A DNA stretch of 12,114 bases from Bacillota bacterium (GTDB lineage Bacteria; Bacillota_I; Bacilli_A; Acholeplasmatales; Acholeplasmataceae). Position numbers and translations under genes: made by a program. Where the stretch lies: assembly GCA_006226985.1 (NCBI GenBank), contig SBGC01000040.1, positions 1-12,114 on the forward strand. Reading direction: 5' to 3'. The notes under the pieces are model-generated. The model saw only the letters and a program-made list of their open reading frames with translations, was not told the origin of the DNA and did not search any database. This document shows positions 6,916 to 12,114 of the stretch, in pieces. Position 1 is the stretch's first letter, and each line of letters starts with the position of its first letter.

Positions 6916-7694
6916 AGCGCCTCCACAATTTTAGGATGTGCTTGTTCATCCTTTTTCAATTCATTATATAGTGCGAGTTCAAAAGGAAGCTCTAATCGAG
7001 ACGATTTGAGCAAATCTTCTTGTTCAAAAACTTCTCTTGGTGTTCCTTCTAAAATGAGTTGTCCATCTTTTAGAACCATTAAGTAATCACTTTGTTGCGC
7101 AAACGATAAATCATGTGTAATGGTAATAATCGTTTTCTTAAAACTTTTATTAAGTCTTTTGATAAGTTCAATGATTTCTTGTGTGCCTTCTGGATCTAAC
7201 ATGGATGTTGCTTCATCGAGTATGAGAATATCTTGTTCCATCGCTAATGCTCCTGCAATAGCTACTCTTTGTTTTTGTCCACCAGAAAGGTGATGTGGTT
7301 CTTTATCTAAGTACGCATCCATTCCAACAAGTTTTGCATAATAATCAATCTTTTGAACCATTTCATCGTGGGGTAAACATTGATTCTCTAAACCAAAAGC
7401 TATATCATGTTTGACAGTTACGCCAACAAATTGATTATCAGGATTTTGAAAGACTATCCCAATCTTTTTTCGAATATCCGTGATATGATCTTGATTTAAT
7501 AAAAGTCCGTTGATTTCAATTGTTCCTTGTGTTGGAACTAATAATCCAACTAAAAGTTTAGATAGTGTTGACTTACCTGAACCATTATGACCTAAAATAG
7601 AGACCCATGAGCCTTCTTTAATCTCTATGTTAATATTTTTTAGAGCTTCATCTTTTTGATTATATGAAAAGCTTAAATTGCTCACTTTAATCAT
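6891..7694 (-). CDS. ecfA1: ECF transporter ATPase EcfA1
   Basis: This is the 267-residue partner ABC ATPase of EcfA2. The Walker A motif GHNGSGKST is at 35-43, the Q-loop at Q83 within VFQNPDNQFVG (typical of EcfA1), the signature LSGGQ at 136-140, Walker B ILILDEATSMLDP at 156-168, and the switch histidine at 194 (ITHD). It is the first gene of the ten-gene leftward run. A TAGGTGA ribosome binding site precedes the ATG by 4 bases, and a candidate extended -10 promoter lies 28-33 bases upstream in the divergent region. The C-terminal part (about 215-267) is the usual EcfA extension. Length is family-typical. Confidence 0.96.
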   Translation of the reverse strand: MIKVSNLSFSYNQKDEALKNINIEIKEGSWVSILGHNGSGKSTLSKLLVGLLVPTQGTIEINGLLLNQDHITDIRKKIGIVFQNPDNQFVGVTVKHDIAFGLENQCLPHDEMVQKIDYYAKLVGMDAYLDKEPHHLSGGQKQRVAIAGALAMEQDILILDEATSMLDPEGTQEIIELIKRLNKSFKKTIITITHDLSFAQQSDYLMVLKDGQLILEGTPREVFEQEDLLKSSRLELPFELALYNELKKDEQAHPKIVEALWAYNSKK

Positions 7695-7721
7695 CGTTTC
7701 ACCTACATTTCATACTAACTT

Positions 7722-7727
7722 ATTATA
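7722..7727 (-). promoter_or_regulatory. Putative extended -10 promoter of ecfA1
   Basis: The minus strand reads TGGTATAAT: a perfect TATAAT (given coordinates) with the TGn extension, 28 bases before the ecfA1 ATG. The hexamer 17 bases upstream (TTTATA) is a poor -35. A TTGACT also lies upstream but at 22 bases spacing. The element overlaps one arm of a 10-bp inverted repeat (7725-7734 / 7872-7881). Confidence 0.55.
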
Positions 7728-7881
7728 CCATGTACACAAGATATTATAAAGTCAAGTTACCGTAATTGTTTATTTGAAAAACTGAAATTAAATCTTTTTA
7801 GATTTAGTATGTAGAAAGGTTTCGCATACATTCAGATAGAGGTTTCTAAATTCAAAAACAATTTTTGTAAATACATGGTAT
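7725..7881. repeat. Separated 10-bp inverted repeat flanking the divergent promoters
   Basis: ATACCATGTA (7725-7734) is the exact reverse complement of TACATGGTAT (7872-7881). The left arm includes the TGGTAT of the ecfA1 -10. The right arm lies where the -35 of the trxA promoter would be. The arms are 137 bases apart, so this is not a hairpin terminator. It may be chance. Confidence 0.35.
7807..7829. repeat. Imperfect dyad in the ecfA1/trxA intergenic region
   Basis: The outer arms are GTATG (7807-7811) and CATAC (7825-7829). The inner arms are GAAA (7814-7817) and TTTC (7820-7823), with one bulged base of asymmetry. It lies mid-way between the two promoters and could be an operator or a weak RNA hairpin. 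No regulator is recognised. Confidence 0.35.
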
Positions 7882-7898
7882 TTTTATACTTTTTTCTT

Positions 7899-7904
7899 TA
7901 TAAT
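7899..7904 (+). promoter_or_regulatory. Putative -10 element of the trxA promoter
   Basis: A perfect TATAAT lies 27 bases before the trxA ATG. The position 17 bases upstream (TGGTAT) is not a consensus -35. A second TATAAT at 7914-7919 is too close to the ribosome binding site GAGGTGG (7921-7927) to be the main -10. Confidence 0.5.
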
Positions 7905-7931
7905 AGATATGACTATAATTGAGGTGGAAAA

Positions 7932-8243
7932 ATGGTAATTATCTTGACGAAAGAGAATTTTGAAAAAGAAGTATTAAAAAGTGATGTCCCTGTTTTAGTT
8001 GATTTTTGGGCTACATGGTGTGGACCTTGTCAAAGAGTTCATCCAATCCTAGAAGCACTAAGTGAAGAAATTAATGGGAAAGCGAAAATTTGCAAACTTG
8101 ATGTTGATGCTGAATATGAGATTGCAGATGACTTTGGTATTATGAGCATTCCAACAATCGTTTCATTCAAAGACGGGAAGGTCGTTCAATCAATGATTGG
8201 TGTCCAATCAAAGGATACACTTAAGAAGATGTTGGGATTATGA
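7932..8243 (+). CDS. trxA: Thioredoxin
   Basis: This is a 103-residue single-domain thioredoxin, the normal length for the family. The active site is WCGPC (residues 29-33), preceded by VDFWAT with the buried D24. The cis-proline loop MSIPT has P74, and FKDGK follows at 79-83. It is cytosolic, with no signal peptide. It reduces protein disulfides and is regenerated by the reductase encoded immediately downstream. GAGGTGG lies 4 bases ahead of the ATG. The stop overlaps the start of the reductase gene by 4 bases (ATGA), so the two are co-translated and probably act together. Confidence 0.97.
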   Translation: MVIILTKENFEKEVLKSDVPVLVDFWATWCGPCQRVHPILEALSEEINGKAKICKLDVDAEYEIADDFGIMSIPTIVSFKDGKVVQSMIGVQSKDTLKKMLGL

Positions 8244-9094
8244 AACAAGTCATTATCATTGGCTACGGACCTGCTGGGATTTCAGCTGCAATCTATTTAA
8301 AACGTGCTGGCGTTGAACCTTTGGTCATAGGTAAAGATTTTGGTGCACTTGAAGGATACAGTGATTTAATTGAAAATTATTATGGGTTTTCAAAGCCTAT
8401 TGAAGGAAAAAAACTCATACAAGAAGGTATCGATCAAGCTAAGCGTTTAGGAATCGAAATTATTCAAGATGCTGTTATCTCATTAAAGATTGATGATATC
8501 GGGTTTTTAGTGGTGACATCGAAACATAGATATCATGCAAAATCTGTTCTTCTATCAACAGGTAAAACACGAACGACACTAAATATCCCCGGTTTCAATA
8601 AGTTTAGGGGAAAAGGTATTAGTATGTGTGCTACATGTGATGGTTATTTTTACCGTAAGAAAAAATTAGCAATCGTTGGTTGTGGTGCATATATGCTCCA
8701 TGAATTGGAATATCTAAATCGTATTTCACAAGATGTAACCATATTTACACATGGTAATCAACTAAATGCTGATATCGAGCAAAAAATAATCTCTGATCCT
8801 ATTGTTTCTTTTAAAGGTAATGAGAAAGTTACACATATTGAAACAACACAAGGAATGTATGAAGTCGATGGTGTATTTATCGCTTTAGGTGTTCCAAGTT
8901 CTGTTGATTTTGCTAGTCAACTTGGTGTTATTGTTGAAAAAAATAATCTCGTTGTTGATGAAGACTATCAAACGAATGTTGAAGGATTATTTGCTGCTGG
9001 TGATATCATTGGTGGGAAACTTCAAATAGCTAAAGCTGTTTATGATGGTATGGAAGCAGCCGATTCAATCTATCAATATCTAAAAAATAAGTAA
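8240..9094 (+). CDS. Thioredoxin-reductase-like flavoprotein, probably not NADPH-dependent (FFTR-like)
   Basis: This 284-residue flavoprotein has the two-domain thioredoxin reductase plan. The FAD dinucleotide fold starts with IIGYGPAGISAA (residues 6-17). The redox pair is C130 and C133 in CATCDG. The C-terminal FAD motif is EGLFAAGDIIGG, near 248-259. In the second domain, where NADPH-dependent enzymes have GGGDSA and later an HRR...R arginine cluster, this protein has VGCGAYMLHE (146-155) and FTHGNQLNAD (169-178). Those arginines are missing. It is also about 25-30 residues shorter than usual TrxB. These traits match ferredoxin-linked, pyridine-nucleotide-independent reductases (FFTR) described in clostridia. 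The ATGA overlap with trxA strongly implies thioredoxin is its partner. The electron donor is inferred from missing motifs; NADH or another donor is possible. A terminator follows the stop. Confidence 0.88.
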   Translation: MKQVIIIGYGPAGISAAIYLKRAGVEPLVIGKDFGALEGYSDLIENYYGFSKPIEGKKLIQEGIDQAKRLGIEIIQDAVISLKIDDIGFLVVTSKHRYHAKSVLLSTGKTRTTLNIPGFNKFRGKGISMCATCDGYFYRKKKLAIVGCGAYMLHELEYLNRISQDVTIFTHGNQLNADIEQKIISDPIVSFKGNEKVTHIETTQGMYEVDGVFIALGVPSSVDFASQLGVIVEKNNLVVDEDYQTNVEGLFAAGDIIGGKLQIAKAVYDGMEAADSIYQYLKNK

Positions 9095-9096
9095 AT

Positions 9097-9133
9097 AAAA
9101 AAGCCTTGTTATCGTCTAACAAGGCCTTTTTTT
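9097..9133. terminator. Bidirectional intrinsic terminator between trx genes and the membrane-protein gene
   Basis: The stem is GCCTTGTTA (9103-9111) with TAACAAGGC (9117-9125) and loop TCGTC. An A-tract (9097-9102) lies on the left and seven Ts (9127-9133) on the right. It can terminate both the rightward trx transcript and the leftward transcript ending at 9132. The T-tract overlaps the stop codon of the convergent gene by two bases. Confidence 0.9.
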
Positions 9134-9524
9134 ATGCTTTAAAATATTTATATTTAGTAAATATGCTTAAGAGAATAAGTCCAATCATCATGAATCCAAA
9201 GAAATGGGTAAATGTTCCCATGAATGTTACAACAAGTAATCCAGCAATCATTTGTAGTGTTAGAATAACTGTTAGGGTTTGATCTAACTTCTCAGGTAAA
9301 GTTCTTTTCACCAATTCATAAATAAGTGTTAGTAAATGAAAAATGACACTTAGTAAGATATATAATAGAACAAAACGTCCAATCCAAGGAAAATCAGATC
9401 TTACGATAGCTTCAATGCCTATGACTCCTTCTGTAACATCACCCTTGGTGATTGTAAAACCTGGAAAAAAGAATGTTGTTAAAATTGCTAACTGCAAAAC
9501 AATATATAAGAATAATTTACGCAT
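9132..9524 (-). CDS. Small four-helix membrane protein of unknown function
   Basis: This 130-residue protein has four hydrophobic segments, at about residues 3-22, 48-70, 82-102 and 104-122. Between the first two is a polar loop of about 25 residues that may be extracellular (TITKGDVTEGVIGIEAIVRS). I recognise no family, catalytic motif or cysteine pair. The first segment could be a signal anchor. It begins one base after the stop of the M3 peptidase gene, with no good Shine-Dalgarno, so it is probably translated by coupling in the same transcript. The stop codon sits in the T-tract of the bidirectional terminator. Being in an operon with a cytosolic peptidase gives no clear functional clue. 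Confidence 0.8.
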   Translation of the reverse strand: MRKLFLYIVLQLAILTTFFFPGFTITKGDVTEGVIGIEAIVRSDFPWIGRFVLLYILLSVIFHLLTLIYELVKRTLPEKLDQTLTVILTLQMIAGLLVVTFMGTFTHFFGFMMIGLILLSIFTKYKYFKA

Positions 9525-9525
9525 C

Positions 9526-11217
9526 TTATAATTTTGTGTCGTCTACGCTATCTAGATATGCACGAATAGGTTTAACAATTTCTTTGACAGTCCCTTTTTT
9601 AAATGGATTTTTAAGAGATGCTGATTCAATCAATCCAACAAAACTCTTTGAGCCACCTAAACGACATAATTTCAAGTATGATTCAAGTGCTTCTTTTCGA
9701 TTTGCTTGATGCTTAATCCAATATTGGAATGCACATACTTGAGCTAGTGTGTAGTCAATATAATAGAATGGTGATGAGAAGATATGGCCTTGACGTAACC
9801 AATATGTTCCTTTTTCCATAAAGGCATCGTCACCATAATCCTTAAATGGCATGTATTTCTTTTCAAGCTTTCTCCATAATGCTTTTCTTTCATCTGGTGT
9901 TAGTCCTGGTTTTTCATAGATATGATGTTGGAATTCATCAACTAAAACACCATATGGTAAGAATGATATAGCACCTGCAAGATGGTTAAACTTGTATTTA
10001 GGTGTATCTTCTAAGAAGAATGAATCAATCCATGGCCAAGCTAAAAATTCCATACTCATTGAGTGAATTTCAGCAGCTTCCATGGTTGGCCAACGATATT
10101 CAGGTAGTAAATCTCTACTTGAGTACACTTGGAATGCATGACCTGCTTCATGCGTTAATACATCGACATCATGTGATGTGCCATTGAAATTAGCGAAAAT
10201 AAATGGCGAACGATATGTAGGTAAATATGTACAATAACCCCCACCTTGTTTTCCGGGTTTTGAATCTAAATCAAGAAGTTCATGATTAAGCATAAAATTA
10301 AAGAATTCAGAAGTTTCTGGGGACATTTCGTCATACATCTTCTTTGCTCTTTCGACTTGCCAAGCACGATCGCCTTTAGGCGTTGGATTTCCTGATAAGA
10401 AAGATAATGCTAAGTCGTAAGATTTAGGATTATCAATACCCAAACGTTTCGCTTTTCTTTCTGTTAATTTTGTAACAAGAGGTACGATATCTTCATATAT
10501 TTGATCTCTATATGTTTTCACATCATCTGCGTTATAATCGGTTCTGCCAAAGCGATCATAGCCTAATTGGATGAAATTTTCATAACCTAGCTTTTCAGCT
10601 ATCGTATGTCTTACTTTAACCATATCATCATAGATACGATCAAATTGTTTTTCATTATCTGCGAAAAATTTAGAAACAGCAAGTTGTGCTTGATGTCTTG
10701 TTTCACGGTTCTTATCTTGTAAAAAAGGAGCCATTTGGCTTAAATTATAAACGCCACCTTGAAACTCAATTTTAGCAGAAGCTACAAGTTTACCATATTC
10801 AGTTGATAGTTTATTTTCTTGTTGAAGATCAGCAATAATTTCTGGTTTAAATGTCTTTTTAGCTAATTCACCTCGTAAAAACATCAGTGAACCAAATTCC
10901 TTTTCTAAACCTTTTCTGTTTTTTGAAGCTAGCAATTTTTCTAAAAATAAATGTTCAAACTGACGTAGATGTGGACCTTGTTCATCAAAGAATTCTTGTT
11001 CTTTTTCATAAAACTCATCTGTTGTATTAACACTGTTACGAATAGCGACAAGAGTGCCTAATGTACCGATTTCGTCATTGATCTCAAAAACCTTGTAAAC
11101 AGCTTTGATTTCAGTTTCTAAATCATGTCCTTCTCCAATTAATTGAATTTGTTCTTGAAGTTGCTTGATAACTTCTTCTAAATTGGGTCTTTCATACTTA
11201 AAATCGTTAAATTTCAT
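9526..11217 (-). CDS. M3 family oligoendopeptidase
   Basis: This 563-residue zinc metallopeptidase is cytosolic (no signal peptide) and should cleave short peptides, recycling peptides from uptake or protein turnover. The zinc motif HEAGH is at residues 356-360 within DVLTHEAGHAFQVYSS. The likely third ligand is E383 in AAEIHSMSMEFL. The GTSHDVDVLTHE approach and the C-terminal GTYWLRQGHIFSSPFYYIDYTLAQ segment are typical of M3 enzymes. It is shorter than classical PepF (about 600 residues) and looks more like the related non-PepF oligoendopeptidase group, so no symbol is given. GAAGG lies 9 bases before the ATG. A promoter with TTGTTA and TATAAT at 17-base spacing precedes it. The membrane-protein gene follows after one base. 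Confidence 0.94.
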   Translation of the reverse strand: MKFNDFKYERPNLEEVIKQLQEQIQLIGEGHDLETEIKAVYKVFEINDEIGTLGTLVAIRNSVNTTDEFYEKEQEFFDEQGPHLRQFEHLFLEKLLASKNRKGLEKEFGSLMFLRGELAKKTFKPEIIADLQQENKLSTEYGKLVASAKIEFQGGVYNLSQMAPFLQDKNRETRHQAQLAVSKFFADNEKQFDRIYDDMVKVRHTIAEKLGYENFIQLGYDRFGRTDYNADDVKTYRDQIYEDIVPLVTKLTERKAKRLGIDNPKSYDLALSFLSGNPTPKGDRAWQVERAKKMYDEMSPETSEFFNFMLNHELLDLDSKPGKQGGGYCTYLPTYRSPFIFANFNGTSHDVDVLTHEAGHAFQVYSSRDLLPEYRWPTMEAAEIHSMSMEFLAWPWIDSFFLEDTPKYKFNHLAGAISFLPYGVLVDEFQHHIYEKPGLTPDERKALWRKLEKKYMPFKDYGDDAFMEKGTYWLRQGHIFSSPFYYIDYTLAQVCAFQYWIKHQANRKEALESYLKLCRLGGSKSFVGLIESASLKNPFKKGTVKEIVKPIRAYLDSVDDTKL

Positions 11218-11245
11218 CGATTAATACCTTCTTTCCTTATGGTTA

Positions 11246-11274
11246 ATTATACATGGATTTGTTATTTATAACAA
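11246..11274 (-). promoter_or_regulatory. Promoter of the M3 peptidase gene
   Basis: On the minus strand, -35 TTGTTA (11269-11274) and -10 TATAAT (11246-11251) are separated by 17 bases. The -10 ends 28 bases upstream of the ATG. This is the best two-box promoter in the window. A 7-2-7 dyad, TTGTTAT and ATAACAA (11259-11274), covers the -35 and part of the spacer. Confidence 0.65.
11259..11274. repeat. 7-2-7 palindrome over the -35 of the M3 peptidase promoter
   Basis: On the plus strand TTGTTAT (11259-11265) and ATAACAA (11268-11274) flank two Ts. The location over the -35 box is what an operator for a dimeric repressor would look like, but A/T-rich palindromes are common here and no regulator is adjacent. 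Confidence 0.4.
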
Positions 11275-11304
11275 GATTTGAATATTGATAAGCTAATTTC
11301 ACAT

Positions 11305-11335
11305 AAAAAAAGCACATGTTGTCATGTGCTTTTTG
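11305..11335 (-). terminator. Intrinsic terminator of the endonuclease gene
   Basis: The stem is GCACATG (11312-11318) with CATGTGC (11323-11329) around a 4-base loop, lengthened by A/T pairs. On the minus strand the stem is followed by seven Ts (complement of 11305-11311). It starts about 3 bases after the stop codon at 11338-11340. Confidence 0.9.
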
Positions 11336-11337
11336 TG

Positions 11338-12114
11338 TTATGCAAATAAGAAATTACTTCTCTTTGATACAGGTAAATCATAGGTGTCAATATTTATTTT
11401 TGTAAAGAGTTCTTCACTATAAAAATCGAGTGAAACACTGTCTCCATTTGATAAGGTGATAGGTCCCCAGATACGTTCTACGAGTTCAGGATGATCAATA
11501 AATGGATTTCTATTTTCCTGTACACCATATAAAACATTATTTCTGTTCGCTTCAAAACTATCCACTGGATCTTCAATATGCCATCTTAAGAACATATTGA
11601 GTTCACCAACTGATGATGAATTAATAATTAACCCCCATCTGACGTTCATATAAAGTACGATACGAGCAATATCTCCTTTATCTTGATCTCCTGGGTACCA
11701 TTGTGTATCATTATTAACTTTACCATATGTTCCTGAACCTTCACCAAATGGAAGATTTCCGCGTGAACTATTGATGCCTGGATTCGCTGGTTTTAAATTG
11801 TGAATATCAGAATCAGATGCAGTCCCAAGTTTGGATTGTGGCCAAACATGTTCTTTATTCCAAGTATCACCTCCATCCCAAGTGCCATTCACAGAAGCTC
11901 TGTTATATACCAAGATAACGTTACTTGGATTGTTGGGATCACGATCACTATCATCTAGATTATAACTAGTCGATGTGTAGCTTAATGTTCTCATGGACGA
12001 AATGATTTGGGTAAGTTGTGTCTTAATTTCATAGTCCATTAAACCATTTAATGATGCATAATAGCCTTCGTACACAGGGGCATTTAAATCATTCCATATC
12101 GCGTATAAGATCAC
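11338..12114 (-). CDS. Endonuclease I family nuclease, C-terminal part (runs off the window)
   Basis: These 258 codons are open to the right edge. The first codon is a GTG at the very boundary with no room to see a ribosome binding site, so the true N-terminus lies outside. The visible part is the ββα-metal endonuclease I domain. A YYASLNGL...KTQLTQII entry helix spans about residues 18-38. NKEHVWPQSKLG (86-97) has the catalytic H89. SDIHNLKPANPGINSSRGN (102-120) carries the expected D103, H105, N106, N115, R118 and N120. DARIV-like and RWHIEDPVDSFEANRNN segments follow. Family members are usually secreted and degrade DNA and RNA without sequence specificity; secretion here is inferred because the signal-peptide region is missing. 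About 45 residues after IWGP form a short tail. A terminator follows the stop directly. Confidence 0.9.
   Translation of the reverse strand: MILYAIWNDLNAPVYEGYYASLNGLMDYEIKTQLTQIISSMRTLSYTSTSYNLDDSDRDPNNPSNVILVYNRASVNGTWDGGDTWNKEHVWPQSKLGTASDSDIHNLKPANPGINSSRGNLPFGEGSGTYGKVNNDTQWYPGDQDKGDIARIVLYMNVRWGLIINSSSVGELNMFLRWHIEDPVDSFEANRNNVLYGVQENRNPFIDHPELVERIWGPITLSNGDSVSLDFYSEELFTKINIDTYDLPVSKRSNFLFA

Larger units (their letters stand above)
7695..7931. other. Divergent intergenic region between ecfA1 and trxA
   Basis: These 237 non-coding bases contain outward-facing promoters for ecfA1 (leftward) and trxA (rightward). No conserved riboswitch, T-box or tRNA structure is recognisable, and no small ORF with a convincing ribosome binding site. 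Notable items are a 10-bp inverted repeat (ATACCATGTA at 7725-7734, TACATGGTAT at 7872-7881), an imperfect dyad at 7807-7829 (arms GTATG/CATAC and GAAA/TTTC), and a near-repeat of TAGAAAGGTTTC (7812-7823) as TAGAGGTTTC (7837-7846). Confidence 0.6.
11218..11337. other. Intergenic region between the endonuclease and M3 peptidase genes
   Basis: These 120 bases hold the endonuclease terminator and the M3 peptidase promoter, which are listed separately. I see no small gene or RNA in the remainder (about 11275-11304). Confidence 0.55.

Noticed and set aside
6904..7086. Plus-strand 60-codon frame antisense to ecfA1
   Set aside because: Serine-rich product typical of the antisense frame of an AT-rich gene; no ribosome binding site.
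7914..7919. Second TATAAT as the trxA -10
   Set aside because: It sits 1 base before the ribosome binding site, so transcription would start at or past it, and there is no -35 upstream.
7695..7931. Possible riboswitch or T-box ahead of trxA or ecfA1
   Set aside because: The ecfA1 leader after its -10 is only about 25 bases and the trxA leader about 20 bases, too short for a known riboswitch; no terminator/antiterminator pair is seen.
9343..9709. Plus-strand open frames across the membrane-protein and peptidase genes
   Set aside because: They are antisense to the M3 peptidase/membrane-protein pair, lack ribosome binding sites and look like composition-driven shadows.
10002..10187. Plus-strand 61-codon frame antisense to the peptidase zinc-motif region
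   Set aside because: Its openness is explained by the conserved codons of the M3 active site on the other strand.
1..12114. Mycoplasma-type genetic code (TGA as tryptophan)
   Set aside because: Conserved tryptophans are TGG and TGA ends holB, tmk and trxA exactly at family-typical lengths.
1..12114. Mobile element, CRISPR array, phage or defence island
   Set aside because: No transposase, integrase, phage gene or regularly spaced repeat was seen; intergenic space is small and the genes are conserved housekeeping types. The nuclease at the edge resembles secreted endonuclease I, not a defence nuclease.

Overview
The window is AT-rich, densely packed bacterial chromosome. It uses the standard code: tryptophans, such as those in the thioredoxin WCGPC motif, are TGG, and TGA is a real stop (tmk, holB, trxA). 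Shine-Dalgarno sequences are strong and many genes overlap by 1 to 25 bases. Together with the gene content this suggests a low-GC Firmicute or a Mollicutes-related lineage that kept the standard code, such as Acholeplasma or Izemoplasma. That placement is inference; no rRNA or other decisive marker lies in the window.

Bases 41-7694 hold one leftward run of ten genes, read from right to left: ecfA1, ecfA2, ecfT (core of an energy-coupling-factor vitamin transporter), truA (tRNA pseudouridine synthase), tmk (dTMP kinase), holB (clamp-loader delta'), ricT (PSP1-domain Fe-S protein), trmN6 (tRNA adenine methyltransferase), a small TerB-like protein, and rsmI (16S rRNA methyltransferase). The tmk-to-rsmI half is a reduced form of the Bacillus tmk-yaaQ-yaaR-holB-yaaT-yabA-yabB-yazA-rsmI cluster. 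It lacks yaaQ, yaaR, yabA and yazA, and the TerB-like gene occupies the yazA position. The ecfA1-ecfA2-ecfT-truA half matches the usual Firmicutes block. Extended -10 promoters lie ahead of ecfA1 and in the truA-tmk gap.

A 237-bp divergent intergenic region separates this run from a rightward pair, trxA and a short thioredoxin-reductase-like flavoprotein. The flavoprotein keeps the CxxC and FAD motifs but lacks the recognisable NADPH motifs, resembling ferredoxin-linked (FFTR-type) reductases. A bidirectional terminator closes this pair and, from the other side, a leftward pair made of a cytosolic M3 zinc oligoendopeptidase and a 130-residue four-helix membrane protein. The right edge holds the C-terminal part of a leftward endonuclease I family nuclease with its own terminator.

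Most genes are housekeeping: translation quality, DNA replication, nucleotide supply, vitamin uptake and redox. I see no phage, IS element, CRISPR array or RNA gene. The points most worth following up are the probable pyridine-nucleotide-independent thioredoxin reductase, an EcfT with an extra internal segment of about 60 residues, a cysteine-free delta' subunit, and the TerB-like gene in the replication/translation cluster.
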